From a virus: a DNA stretch of 24,856 nucleotides. Under the pieces are notes generated by a model, which searched no databases, had not been told where the DNA came from, and worked only from the letters and a program-made list of their open reading frames with translations. Each line of letters starts with the position of its first letter. Within the stretch, counting starts at the first letter, position 1. Location of the stretch: positions 1-24,856 of IMG/VR virus record IMGVR_UViG_3300008266_000435; one strand, given 5' to 3'. Below, in pieces: positions 7,009-15,791 of this stretch. Made by a program: the position numbers and the translations under genes.

Positions 7009-7212
7009 ATGAATTGGTTGCTAACTCTAAATAACAATGGATTTGTTGCTAAAGGCCATTCCTGCGGATGCCAAGGGAACAATCAATATCATAGATTTTC
7101 CAACGACACAACAGAAGTAAAAGTTTACAAGAAATTAAACCAATATCAAATAAAAATAAATAATGTTTGGAGCGATAAAAAAGCACTTGCAGAACTTGAA
7201 TCCGAGTTCTAA
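7009..7212 (+). CDS. Hypothetical protein, 67 aa
   Basis: This starts on the base after the membrane protein stop, a tight coupling. It contains a HSCGCQGNN segment near residue 17 that could bind metal. A strand region (EVKVYKKLNQYQIKINNVW) and an acidic helical end follow. The last 50 bases overlap the start of the tail chaperone gene in another frame, longer than the overlaps elsewhere in this window. I recognise no family. A tail role is possible from position only. Confidence 0.5.
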   Translation: MNWLLTLNNNGFVAKGHSCGCQGNNQYHRFSNDTTEVKVYKKLNQYQIKINNVWSDKKALAELESEF

Positions 7213-7774
7213 TGTCATAGTTAAGGATGGATTTACTTTGGAATTTGCCTTTGAGTGCAATGGTACGAAGTATTATGAATTTAAGGATAAAAACTCTATG
7301 CCATTCCAACGTGGATTAGATGCCTTAATATTCTTTGAGGAACTTCAAAATGGAGTTACAAGGGATTACTTGCTTAACCATATCGAAGTAATGAAGAAAT
7401 GTACCGAGGTCAAGAATGGTAAATCTTTGGACTTAAAAAATATGTTTATAGAAATAGCACGATTTGAGGAACGACTAAAATACATTATAAGTCCTGAGAT
7501 AATCTATAAGGTTGCCTCAGTTGCCTTTATTGATGACAAAGAAAGCGTATTAAGATACGACCACGAGTATAATAAACATAAAATTGAGAGTTGGAAGAAG
7601 TATGGTGATGGTTTTTTTTTGCACGAACCTTTAAAGAGATTGATACCGTTTTTAATTACATACGGAGACAGTTCCCAAGCGTATTTGAGGGTGGTGGAAC
7701 AAATAGAAAAGATGCAGGCGGTGGCTCATTCGTTGATAATGTTAGAGGAGGAATTGAAAGCAGAGAACGATTAA
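7163..7774 (+). CDS. Tail assembly chaperone (gpG-like), with frameshift site
   Basis: A 203-residue protein directly upstream of the tape measure, the standard place for the lambda gpG/gpGT chaperone. Features are a beta start (VIVKDGFTLEFAFECNG, KYYEFKDKNSMPFQRG) and a helical middle (RFEERLKYIISPEIIYKVASVAF). The later YGDGFFLHEPLKRLIPFL segment is familiar from Bacteroidetes phages. At 7612-7620, codons 150-153 cross a run of nine Ts reading GGT TTT TTT TTG, a perfect X-XXY-YYZ slippery sequence. A -1 shift there enters a frame that stays open to 7896 (see next entry). ATG 7163 overlaps the preceding gene by 50 bases; in-frame TTGs at 7187 and 7196 are alternative starts. Confidence 0.72.
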   Translation: MFGAIKKHLQNLNPSSNVIVKDGFTLEFAFECNGTKYYEFKDKNSMPFQRGLDALIFFEELQNGVTRDYLLNHIEVMKKCTEVKNGKSLDLKNMFIEIARFEERLKYIISPEIIYKVASVAFIDDKESVLRYDHEYNKHKIESWKKYGDGFFLHEPLKRLIPFLITYGDSSQAYLRVVEQIEKMQAVAHSLIMLEEELKAEND

Positions 7775-7896
7775 AATTAATAGTGATGAAATTTCTGCCT
7801 CCTACATATCAAATAAATACATTAACTTTGTATGATTTCTTTTTCTTTGCAAATGAGGCAAAGAGCCAACACGACAAGCGAACCGCTAATAAAAGA
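7609..7896 (+). CDS. Probable -1 frameshift extension of the tail chaperone (gpT-like), or separate small ORF from 7786
   Basis: In the -1 frame relative to the chaperone, the sequence is open from just before the T9 run to a TAG at 7897-7899. A shift at 7612-7618 would give a chaperone of about 150 residues plus about 91 new ones. The new part has a Gly-rich middle and a patterned C-terminus: KFLPPTYQINTLTLYDFFFF then ANEAKSQHDKR. The part past 7774 is not covered by any other gene and looks protein-like, resembling the T domain of gpGT chaperones. The TAG overlaps the GTG of the tape measure. An internal GTG-ATG at 7783-7788 could instead start a 37-residue protein. The two possibilities cannot be separated by reading. 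Confidence 0.55.
7612..7621 (+). promoter_or_regulatory. Slippery T9 sequence for -1 frameshifting
   Basis: Nine Ts (7612-7620) followed by G, read in the chaperone frame as GGT TTT TTT TTG. This gives two overlapping ideal heptamers, T-TTT-TTT and T-TTT-TTG. I see only a weak 4-base stem downstream (CCGT with ACGG around 7646-7665), so stimulation by a strong hairpin is not evident. RNA polymerase slippage on the T run is an alternative mechanism. Confidence 0.5.
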
Positions 7897-7898
7897 TA

Positions 7899-10166
7899 GT
7901 GGAAAACGTAATAATAAAATTTACTGCCGACACAACGGGATTACAACCTGCGGTCGACCAACTTAAATTACTTGGAAAGATTAGCGAAGAGGATGCCAAA
8001 AAGATTGATGAGATTAATCAATCACAAGCCAAGTATCTAAATACATTAAAAGCTACAACTAAGGAAGCAGGAAACTTTTCCAATGAAATATCACAATTAA
8101 AAAGCGAAATTCAAGCAGGAGTATTGGAGGGAGTTGCTGAACATTTTGCTGAGATGGGTAAGGAGATGGAGGTTGCAGGTAAAAAAAGCAAAACGCTAAA
8201 GCAAGAATTAAAAGAACTAAAAGCACAGATTGCAAGTGGTGGATTGGATGCAAAACAATTATCCGAAGCAACCAAGAGAGCGGCAGAACTTACCGACCAT
8301 TTAGGAGATGTAAACCAAAAGATAAAGGCATTATCAAGCGATACAAAAAGAATTGATGCAGTAGTTGAAGGATTTAGAGGATTAGCGGCAGGGGTAGCAA
8401 TTACTCAAGGTGCAATAGGTTTATTGGGTGGCGAGAATGAAAAAGTTGAAAAAACTTTATTGAAAGTTCAATCAGCAATGGCATTGCTAACGGGTATTCA
8501 AGAGATAGCAAATTTAGCAACTGGCGAGGGAATATTAAAGACAACATATTTATCAGTAGCACAAAGATTAGCGGGTAAAAGTGCCACGATTATGGGTGTT
8601 GAAATTACTGCTGCTATGGCTGCTGCAACTGCTGGTATATCATTAATAGTTGCAGGGATTGCCTATTTAGTTGTTGAAATGAGTAGTACCGAGAAGTCAG
8701 CAAAGCAGATACAAGAAAGATTAGGCAAGATGTATGAGAAAGATGCTGAGGTTTATGCCAATGTATTAAAGAAAAGACAACAACTATTGCAAGGAAGTAG
8801 AGAGGGTGAATTAAAAGCACTTCAAGTAGGTTATGACCAAGAATTTAGGGAACGTAAAAGAGCACAAAAAGAAACAGGGCAAAGTCAAAAATCATTCGAT
8901 GCAGAGACAAAAGTAAATATTGAATTGTTTAATAAGCAAAGGGATGAAATAAATCAAAAGTGGAATGAAAAAGAAAAGAAAGATTTAAAAGATCAACAAG
9001 ATAAAAAAGCAAAATTAAAGGAAAAAGCAGATGCCGAAGCATTAAGAAAGGCGGAAGAAGAAGCACAAAAAAAAGCAGAGGCAATAGCCAAGGCAGAGGA
9101 AGAAGCCAACAAAAGAGCAATAGAAGATGTTGGTTTAACCGAGCAACTACAAAAGAATTACTACAAGCAGTTAGACATTCAAAAAAAGTACCAAAAAAGC
9201 AGTCTTGAGATTGACGAAATGTATGCAAGAATACAGTCAGAAGGTCGTTATAAGACATCAGAAGAAATCTATGGTCAGATTGAAAAGGAACTAAAAGACT
9301 ATGAGGATTTAAAGAAAAAGCAAACGGATATTGATGATAAATACTTAGAAGAAAAGGCAAAGAAAGAAGAACAATATCGAGAGTTAGCAAAGCAAACAGC
9401 CTTACAAATGTTAGAGAATACTGCTGCATTTGCATTTGACCAAATTGAGCAGAACCTACAACAAGAAACTGAGTTAAAGATTGCTGCCGCAGAAGAAGAG
9501 TTGAAAAAGCAAATGGAGGGTAGAGAGTTATCTGCTGCACAACAACAAGCATTGGAAAGGCAATCACAAAGAGAAATTGCCAAAATTAAAAGCGATGCAG
9601 CAAGAAAGCAAAGACAAGCGGATATAGTACAAGCAGCAGTTAATGGAGCATTGGCAATAACAAGAGCCTATGCAACAATGGTTGATCCAATCTCAGCAAG
9701 TATTGCCGCAGTAGGTATAGGGGTAGTAACGGGATTGCAGATTGCAGCCATTAAAAATCAACCGTTACCTAAATTCGCTAAAGGAACAAAAGGAGTTGAA
9801 GGGGCAGGAACGGACACAAGCGACTCTATACTTGCATACCTTTCAAAAGGTGAAATGGTTATACCAACAAAGACCAAAGAAAGCTATTTTCCTGCCTTAG
9901 ATTTAATCTTTGATAAAAAGGTAAGCCCAAGTATCGCCAATGAATTATTAATTGAAGCATCGAAAGGAAACTATAATATTTCTAATGACTATAATAATCC
10001 AGTGTATGTTAATAGTTCAGTAGCTATTGACTACGATAGGTTAGATAAGTTATTTAGCAGAAACAAGAGCACTACCAACATCAATATGGATGAGGCAGGA
10101 TTTAGGAAGTATGTTATAGCTGAGAACGTAAAAACCGAATATTTAAACGCAAGATTTAGGAAATGA
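7899..10166 (+). CDS. Tail tape measure protein
   Basis: A 755-residue protein from GTG 7899, beginning ENVIIKFTADTTGLQPAVDQL, a typical tape measure N-terminus. Long Lys/Glu/Ala/Gln-rich coiled coils occupy about 20-155, 265-390 and 450-570. Two hydrophobic stretches, about 159-178 and 236-260 (AAMAAATAGISLIVAGIAYLVV), could insert in the host membrane during DNA delivery. The C-terminal FAKGTKGVEGAGTDTSD and AYLSKGEMVIPTKT segments match tape measures of many Bacteroidetes phages. Length sets tail length; at about 1.5 angstrom per residue this would suggest a tail of roughly 110 nm, an estimate only. The stop overlaps the next start (ATGA). Confidence 0.93.
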   Translation: MENVIIKFTADTTGLQPAVDQLKLLGKISEEDAKKIDEINQSQAKYLNTLKATTKEAGNFSNEISQLKSEIQAGVLEGVAEHFAEMGKEMEVAGKKSKTLKQELKELKAQIASGGLDAKQLSEATKRAAELTDHLGDVNQKIKALSSDTKRIDAVVEGFRGLAAGVAITQGAIGLLGGENEKVEKTLLKVQSAMALLTGIQEIANLATGEGILKTTYLSVAQRLAGKSATIMGVEITAAMAAATAGISLIVAGIAYLVVEMSSTEKSAKQIQERLGKMYEKDAEVYANVLKKRQQLLQGSREGELKALQVGYDQEFRERKRAQKETGQSQKSFDAETKVNIELFNKQRDEINQKWNEKEKKDLKDQQDKKAKLKEKADAEALRKAEEEAQKKAEAIAKAEEEANKRAIEDVGLTEQLQKNYYKQLDIQKKYQKSSLEIDEMYARIQSEGRYKTSEEIYGQIEKELKDYEDLKKKQTDIDDKYLEEKAKKEEQYRELAKQTALQMLENTAAFAFDQIEQNLQQETELKIAAAEEELKKQMEGRELSAAQQQALERQSQREIAKIKSDAARKQRQADIVQAAVNGALAITRAYATMVDPISASIAAVGIGVVTGLQIAAIKNQPLPKFAKGTKGVEGAGTDTSDSILAYLSKGEMVIPTKTKESYFPALDLIFDKKVSPSIANELLIEASKGNYNISNDYNNPVYVNSSVAIDYDRLDKLFSRNKSTTNINMDEAGFRKYVIAENVKTEYLNARFRK

Positions 10167-12343
10167 ATTGGAAGTTTACAATAATAGAAACCGATAGCAC
10201 AGAAACGGTAATCTTAGAGCCTATCAAGTGGGATGGATTGACGATTGCCTTAAATAGAAATCCAAACAATCACGGAATAATTAAGACGATAGATAATACC
10301 GACTTTCAATTTGTTGAGGATGGATATGTGTTGTTGAAGTCCATTTATGATTTAACGGGTGCTGATTCGGTGGCATATTTAAAAATAGAATTTCAATGCG
10401 AGGATGAGGCATATCAGTTGTTAGATACGTTTAAGTTCGATTTCAATACTTATAAACGCACTTGCGGTGATATGTGTATGATTGAGATAAGCGTAAATGC
10501 CAATAGCTGTTTGAATGATTTGATGGTGAGGATGTCGCAAGATATAGACTTAGCAACTGAGGTAGATATTGATGGCAATGAAATAACACCATTAGCGGAA
10601 ACAGATTTGGTGTTGGGAGGTCAAGAGATAGTAATAAGAAATAGGGCAATCCCTGACCCAACTTTGACATATCAATTTTCAAGTACACTTGGAACTCAAG
10701 ATTTTACTGCTTTCCCTGCATTTGGGCGAGTGTATAATTCATTGGCATTAAGACTAACACAGATAGAAGAAATACCTGCATTTAACTATCTTACTCCAAC
10801 AGGACAATCTTTTAATTGTGCAACAGAATTTATGTTTGACCAACCTGATTGGGAAACAGAAGAATTATCTAATTACGCAATATGGGAACGAGATTTAGAA
10901 AATATTAGTTTAACTGAACTTTGTATGCCACCTAATTATGGGTTTAGTTTAGATGTTAACATTAGCGGTAATGTTATTGTTCAGTCAACTCTTAATGCTA
11001 ATATAAATGGTATACTATACACCTTATATGAATTTGATGGCACAAACTATAATTTACTTTATTCAGTAAATATGCTTACTACGGGATATAATGTAACTGA
11101 TGATATGGCCCCAGTAACTATTCCATTTTCTTATGCTAATTTCTCTCCAACAAGTTTTACCAATACGCAAAGATTGTATATTTATTTTGAAATTAATTAT
11201 AGCGTATTTGATGGAGAAACAGAAGATTGTAAAAGTATGCAATTCGATTGGGAGTATGATGATACTTCTTATGTAGAAATGGTAGTAAACACAGACTGCC
11301 CCGAAACAACTATAAAAGGAGTTAACCTAAAAGATTGTTTAGAGTTTGTGCCAACTGCATTAGTTGGCGATTGTTACGATGTAGTATGTAACGACGATTG
11401 TATGAGCAATTACATACTTACTAATGGATTGAAGCTAAGAAGAAAATCAGATGCAAGTAACCTATTTATAAGTTGGGAAAACCTATTTAACAACACTTCC
11501 AAGATATTTAATATGGGGTGGGGTATATCTGGCACCGACCTAATAATAGACAAGGCTAAGAAGTTCTATCAACAAATAAACACCATATCGTTAGGTTCAG
11601 TAAATGAAGTTAAGATTAGCCACGCAAGGGACTTTTTATTCGGAAAGATAAACGTAGGTTATAGCAAGTGGGAATCCGAAGAGTACAATGGACTTGACGA
11701 GATGAATACAAGTAGAAAGTATTCAAGAAAAGGAAGCAACAGCGATAGAACATTAAATATAGTTAGTGATTTCATCACGGCAGGATATACGATTGAAATA
11801 ACAAGGCGAAAGAGTCCATTTTCAAGCGATTGGAGATATGACAGCGATACGTTTATAATCAATAGGAATGGCTCAAATGCAGTGCAAGGGGTAACAGACC
11901 CATCCAACATAGTAAGTCCATCAACAAGGTACAATTACAGACTAACACCGATAAGAAACTTATTGAATTGGTACAATCGTTTATGTTTATACTCACCTCA
12001 AGAGTTAATTTTCAACTCCGCAAATGGTAACTACATTGCAAGTGGTAGGATGACCGGGCAATGTGATTTAGAGGATGTAGCCATAGCTGAGAATGACAAT
12101 GTTATTACTGCCAATTTTGATGTTCTTGCAAATGCAGAACCATATTTTTTGCCAATTATTTATGAATTTTCAATACCTTTGACGATGGATAAGTTTATGA
12201 ATCAAATGTTGGTAGATGTGTATGAGAATATTTATACATTTGAGTGCAATGATACTTTATTTACTGGTTACTTGTTAACCGCTACTTATGAGCCGAATCA
12301 AGGAATGGCGAAGTTTACGCTACTCCACGCAATAACAGAGTAA
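10163..12343 (+). CDS. Large tail protein downstream of tape measure (distal tail/tail tip candidate)
   Basis: A 726-residue, mostly beta protein immediately after the tape measure, where distal tail and tail-associated hub proteins are encoded. The N-terminal 130 residues (WKFTIIETDSTETVILEPIKW and following strands) look like a ring-forming domain. The centre has Thr/Asn-rich strands with scattered cysteines (for example GDCYDVVCNDDC around 400-412). The C-terminal third (INVGYSKWESEEYNG, then SPQELIFNSANG) recalls the gp27-like hub part of such proteins. No lysozyme or peptidase motif is visible. It is coupled to both neighbours (ATGA before, TAATG after). A tail-tip role is inferred from position and composition. 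Confidence 0.7.
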   Translation: MNWKFTIIETDSTETVILEPIKWDGLTIALNRNPNNHGIIKTIDNTDFQFVEDGYVLLKSIYDLTGADSVAYLKIEFQCEDEAYQLLDTFKFDFNTYKRTCGDMCMIEISVNANSCLNDLMVRMSQDIDLATEVDIDGNEITPLAETDLVLGGQEIVIRNRAIPDPTLTYQFSSTLGTQDFTAFPAFGRVYNSLALRLTQIEEIPAFNYLTPTGQSFNCATEFMFDQPDWETEELSNYAIWERDLENISLTELCMPPNYGFSLDVNISGNVIVQSTLNANINGILYTLYEFDGTNYNLLYSVNMLTTGYNVTDDMAPVTIPFSYANFSPTSFTNTQRLYIYFEINYSVFDGETEDCKSMQFDWEYDDTSYVEMVVNTDCPETTIKGVNLKDCLEFVPTALVGDCYDVVCNDDCMSNYILTNGLKLRRKSDASNLFISWENLFNNTSKIFNMGWGISGTDLIIDKAKKFYQQINTISLGSVNEVKISHARDFLFGKINVGYSKWESEEYNGLDEMNTSRKYSRKGSNSDRTLNIVSDFITAGYTIEITRRKSPFSSDWRYDSDTFIINRNGSNAVQGVTDPSNIVSPSTRYNYRLTPIRNLLNWYNRLCLYSPQELIFNSANGNYIASGRMTGQCDLEDVAIAENDNVITANFDVLANAEPYFLPIIYEFSIPLTMDKFMNQMLVDVYENIYTFECNDTLFTGYLLTATYEPNQGMAKFTLLHAITE

Positions 12344-13188
12344 TGGCAACGAGCCTTATAGATTTACAAAATAGTTTTGTAAGATTTCACGACCAAGAAT
12401 TTATTACGGACAATGATTGTGGAATTGTTGTAGATACTTGTTTACCGATATGTGAGGCAGGAGATTTAAAGATGCAATTTAAAGTTACATCAAACGATTA
12501 TGCAACATCAACAAACTTATTAAGTGCTTTTCAAGTAAGAAGGTTAACAAGTAGTGGATTGACTACAATAACAACGGTAGGTAAATCCATTCAAACCATA
12601 TCAACAAACAATTACATTATATTTCTTCAATTTGACATATCGTCTTTGCTGAATGGATTAAATGATGGAGATTGTTTCCAATTACAATTTAACTTTTTAA
12701 AAGATGAGCCACCAGCGTACCTATCAATAACATCAATAACTTGTTTTAAATATTGTGTAGATAAATGTTTTACAAGTCGCATAACTTATACTAATAATGA
12801 GGATGCCTTTGGATTTATTTATCCCGATGCTGAGAACAGAAGAAATGCAATAAGATTGCCAATGTATGCCACAAGTCCTGCCTTTGACATCGAGCAACAA
12901 ACTTATGTTAGAAGCAATGGAGAAAGAACAAAAGTATTTGCAAGATTAGCCAAAAAATATAAATTTGTTACCGACTTCTTGCCCGAAGAAATACATCAAA
13001 AGTTAGTTGTAGCACTTAACCACGACAACGTATTAATAGCAACATCAACAAACTATCAATTGGAATGTACTTTTGAGAACGAATACAATCAAGACTTTCC
13101 AAGTATTATGCAAGGGATGAATGTGTGGCCTGCAGATTTTCAAGTTTATGAAACACCATTTAACGAAATAAATAATAATTGTGGATAA
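12343..13188 (+). CDS. Tail/baseplate-associated structural protein
   Basis: A 281-residue beta-rich protein. Its ATG shares a base with the previous stop (TAATG). A cysteine-containing first quarter (DNDCGIVVDTCLPICEAGD) and a central FKYCVDKCF pair suggest disulphides or a metal site. The second half (IRLPMYATSPAF, TYVRSNGERTKVFARL, then MNVWPADFQVYETPF) is reminiscent of tail-tip accessory proteins of Bacteroidetes phages. It may sit with the preceding 726-residue protein at the tail tip. No enzyme motif is visible. Confidence that it is a gene is high; the role is inferred from position. Confidence 0.65.
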   Translation: MATSLIDLQNSFVRFHDQEFITDNDCGIVVDTCLPICEAGDLKMQFKVTSNDYATSTNLLSAFQVRRLTSSGLTTITTVGKSIQTISTNNYIIFLQFDISSLLNGLNDGDCFQLQFNFLKDEPPAYLSITSITCFKYCVDKCFTSRITYTNNEDAFGFIYPDAENRRNAIRLPMYATSPAFDIEQQTYVRSNGERTKVFARLAKKYKFVTDFLPEEIHQKLVVALNHDNVLIATSTNYQLECTFENEYNQDFPSIMQGMNVWPADFQVYETPFNEINNNCG

Positions 13189-14056
13189 AGGAATATTAAT
13201 AATAGCAGTAGGACATCCTAACTATGGAAAGTTAGCTGCTAACTTAGCAATGTCCATTAAAGGCAGTAATTGCACATTGCCTATTCATTTGGTTTATACT
13301 GAGGGAACATTGCGAGGTATTGGCGAAGACTATGAAAGATTTTTTGATACAAAAGCCGAATGTCCTGCTGAATATTTAAAGAATAAAGGTGAGGATTGTT
13401 TTATAAAAGTAAAGGCACACGCTAACGATTTAAGCCCATTTAAGGAAACATTATTTTTAGATGCTGACATAATAATGATAAACAACAATCTACTTTTAGA
13501 AACGATTGAGAGCCTAAAAGATGTTGATTTCACCGTTAAGAACTCAGGATTTAGAAACTATGAATCCGAAACAATAACAAAGGATTCTATGCAATGGGCA
13601 AACTTATTAGAAATTAAGGAAGCATACGGATTTACTAATGAAGATATTTGGAATGTACACTCAGAATTTATTTGGTGGAAAAAAACCGAAGCAAACGACA
13701 AACTATTTAAAGATTGGATTTATAACTTTGAGAATTTAAAAGTAAGTAACATCGAGTTTGGAGGTTGTATTCCCGATGAACTACCTTTGTGGATTGCAAT
13801 GATCCAAAACAAAATAACACCACATCAAGAAATGTTTCATCCTACATTTTGGCCAATGGATTCCAAAAAGCAAATGAGGATTACAGACCTTAGAAATGAT
13901 TATTGTGGAATATCTATTGGAGGCAACAACCTTGCACCACTTGTTAAAAATAATTATGATATATTAGTTTCATTATTCACAAAGATTACGAATATGAGAT
14001 ACAAATACTTTGCACAGCCAAAGAAGAAATGGCTACCCGAAAGACATACCTACTAA
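13181..14056 (+). CDS. GT-A glycosyltransferase, family 8-like
   Basis: A 291-residue protein from GTG 13181, overlapping the preceding stop by eight bases. It starts with a Rossmann-like strand (GILIIAVGHPNYGKLAANLAMSI) and has the metal-binding D-x-D in LFLDADIIM (Asp94, Asp96). This is typical of nucleotide-sugar transferases like glycogenin and family 8 enzymes. Later segments (EFIWWKKTEAN, then FGGCIPDELPLWIAM) fit the acceptor side. There is no membrane helix. It lies between tail and head genes, so its timing of expression is probably late, consistent with a virion protein or late sugar target. Glycosyltransferase is well supported; donor and acceptor are unknown. Confidence 0.78.
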   Translation: MDKGILIIAVGHPNYGKLAANLAMSIKGSNCTLPIHLVYTEGTLRGIGEDYERFFDTKAECPAEYLKNKGEDCFIKVKAHANDLSPFKETLFLDADIIMINNNLLLETIESLKDVDFTVKNSGFRNYESETITKDSMQWANLLEIKEAYGFTNEDIWNVHSEFIWWKKTEANDKLFKDWIYNFENLKVSNIEFGGCIPDELPLWIAMIQNKITPHQEMFHPTFWPMDSKKQMRITDLRNDYCGISIGGNNLAPLVKNNYDILVSLFTKITNMRYKYFAQPKKKWLPERHTY

Positions 14057-14057
14057 A

Positions 14058-15791
14058 ATGGAATTAGAAAAAAGCTACTCGATAATTGATGTAAATTCAA
14101 TTGCTGAAATTGTAAGACATCCCCACTATGAGGATGAAGAATATGAAAACTTTTTGTATTACTCAGATGCAGAATATCCAAAGAAACTTATTGATGAGCG
14201 TAGGCCCAATGAGAATTATATGGTTAAGGAATATAGAGAGAAAACATATCAGCCAGTGTTCACTGAAGTATTTGATAGAGTATTAAATTCACTTTCTAAG
14301 ATACATAGAGCAGATGGATTTTTTATTAAATATCCCGACCAATCACAATTCACTAAAATTGCCAAAGGTGAATCATTGGAAGAGTATTTAGAAAAGGAAT
14401 TTAAGGGGAAACAATCAATAATGAATTATACCTTTAGCACTATGTTGAAGCAGTATATTATTGATGCTAATGGCATTTGTTTGATATGGGGAAAGCAACC
14501 AATGAATGACGATGGAACGGAGAACGATGTTGAATATATTGAGCCACATCCTTACATCATAAACACCGATAAGATAATTTACTTTAACGAGGGTGAATCT
14601 TTTGTTTACAAGGGAGAAAAGCCAAGAGAGATGTATTCAGTTGATAAAGTTAAATGGGCCAAGTGGAAGCAAGATAATAAGGGCAATTGGTACTTAGACC
14701 AAGAGATACCTAACTTATCACAAAAAGCGTGTTTCTTTAGACTTGGAGGGATAGTTGAATCAACAGAAGATTTAGGCACAGAATACCAATCACGATTAAA
14801 GGCAATGTTGCCTTGGTTAAATACTGCAACGGTTGAATTTAGCGATTTACAAGCTGAGATTGTTATGCACATCCACAGCCAACAATGGATTTATCAGAGT
14901 GAGGAATGTGGCGATTGTGGAGGTCGTGGTTACTTGCAAAAAGACAATCAGAAAGTACCTTGTACTAATAAGAGATGTAAGGATGGATATGTTTCTTTTT
15001 CTCCTTATGAGCCATTGAGAATAAGACCTGCTAAGACTAACTTAGGAGAAAGCCCGGCACCAACACCTCCAATGGGATATGTGCAGAAGAACACCGAGAT
15101 AGCCAAGTTACAAGATGAAAGGATAAACAACCATAGATATAGGGCATTGGCTGCAATAAATATGCAGTTCTTAGAAGTTATCCCTGCCTCAGTGAGTGGA
15201 GTTAGCAAGGCTTATGATAGAGATGAAGCCAACAACGTATTTTTTGCCATTGCAAAGGATTTAGGAAGGATAATTGAGTTGTCTGCTTATTATGTAGCAG
15301 TATGGAGATATAATCAGTTATACGACAGCGATACAATTAAGATGATGTGTCCAATAGTTGTTGTTCCTAATACATTCGACATCCTTAGTTCAGATTTCTT
15401 AGTTCAAGAAATTAAGAACGCTAAAGATTCAGGATTAAATGATGCGGTGCTTACTGAAATGGAGATTGAGTTTATAAAAAAGAGATGGGCCAATGACCCA
15501 CGATTGCAGAACATAAAGATTGATGCAATGAAGTTAGACCCAGCAAGTGGAAGGAGTGAAGAAGAAAAAGCTTTGATGTTTGCGAGTAACACAATGACTA
15601 AGCAAGACCAAATATTATCAACTTACATTTATGATTTCACAGAAAAGGCTTATGAAGAATATCCTGACTTTGGAATGAAAACAAGAGATGAAAAGTTGAG
15701 AATTATGCAAGGCTATGCTGAGGTCAAGCTAAAAGAAATATCTGCAAAAAATAAAGTTGAAACAATAATTAGAGATAACATTGGCAACTAA
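14058..15791 (+). CDS. Portal protein with zinc-knuckle insertion
   Basis: A 577-residue protein from ATG 14058 (an in-frame TTG at 14010 lies inside the previous gene). Placement directly before a Mu F-like gene, scaffold and capsid identifies it as the portal. The helical C-terminal half (QDERINNHRYRALAAIN, FFAIAKDLGRIIELSAYYVAV) and Gln/Lys-rich end agree. Residues 284-307 form CGDCGGRGY, then PCTNKRC: Cys284, 287, 302 and 307, with a CxxCxGxG start like a DnaJ zinc finger. I recall similar Cys insertions in related Bacteroidetes phage portals. The portal ring is the DNA channel and head-tail connector. The terminase gene is far upstream, an unusual arrangement. Confidence 0.75.
   Translation: MELEKSYSIIDVNSIAEIVRHPHYEDEEYENFLYYSDAEYPKKLIDERRPNENYMVKEYREKTYQPVFTEVFDRVLNSLSKIHRADGFFIKYPDQSQFTKIAKGESLEEYLEKEFKGKQSIMNYTFSTMLKQYIIDANGICLIWGKQPMNDDGTENDVEYIEPHPYIINTDKIIYFNEGESFVYKGEKPREMYSVDKVKWAKWKQDNKGNWYLDQEIPNLSQKACFFRLGGIVESTEDLGTEYQSRLKAMLPWLNTATVEFSDLQAEIVMHIHSQQWIYQSEECGDCGGRGYLQKDNQKVPCTNKRCKDGYVSFSPYEPLRIRPAKTNLGESPAPTPPMGYVQKNTEIAKLQDERINNHRYRALAAINMQFLEVIPASVSGVSKAYDRDEANNVFFAIAKDLGRIIELSAYYVAVWRYNQLYDSDTIKMMCPIVVVPNTFDILSSDFLVQEIKNAKDSGLNDAVLTEMEIEFIKKRWANDPRLQNIKIDAMKLDPASGRSEEEKALMFASNTMTKQDQILSTYIYDFTEKAYEEYPDFGMKTRDEKLRIMQGYAEVKLKEISAKNKVETIIRDNIGN

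Noticed and set aside
7823-7830. TAACTTTG, a -7-like box before the tape measure
   Set aside because: No clear -33 partner and it lies in the probable frameshift extension; it may be chance in AT-rich coding DNA.
7832-7963. Short frame from ATG 7832 running into the tape measure
   Set aside because: It overlaps the better supported -1 extension and the first 65 bases of the tape measure in another frame, and the product has no pattern.
8929-9567. 212-codon frame on the - strand inside the tape measure gene
   Set aside because: It is the mirror of the Lys/Glu/Gln/Ala-rich coiled-coil coding sequence, giving a Leu/Phe/Ser-rich product with no domain pattern; the + strand gene is unambiguous.
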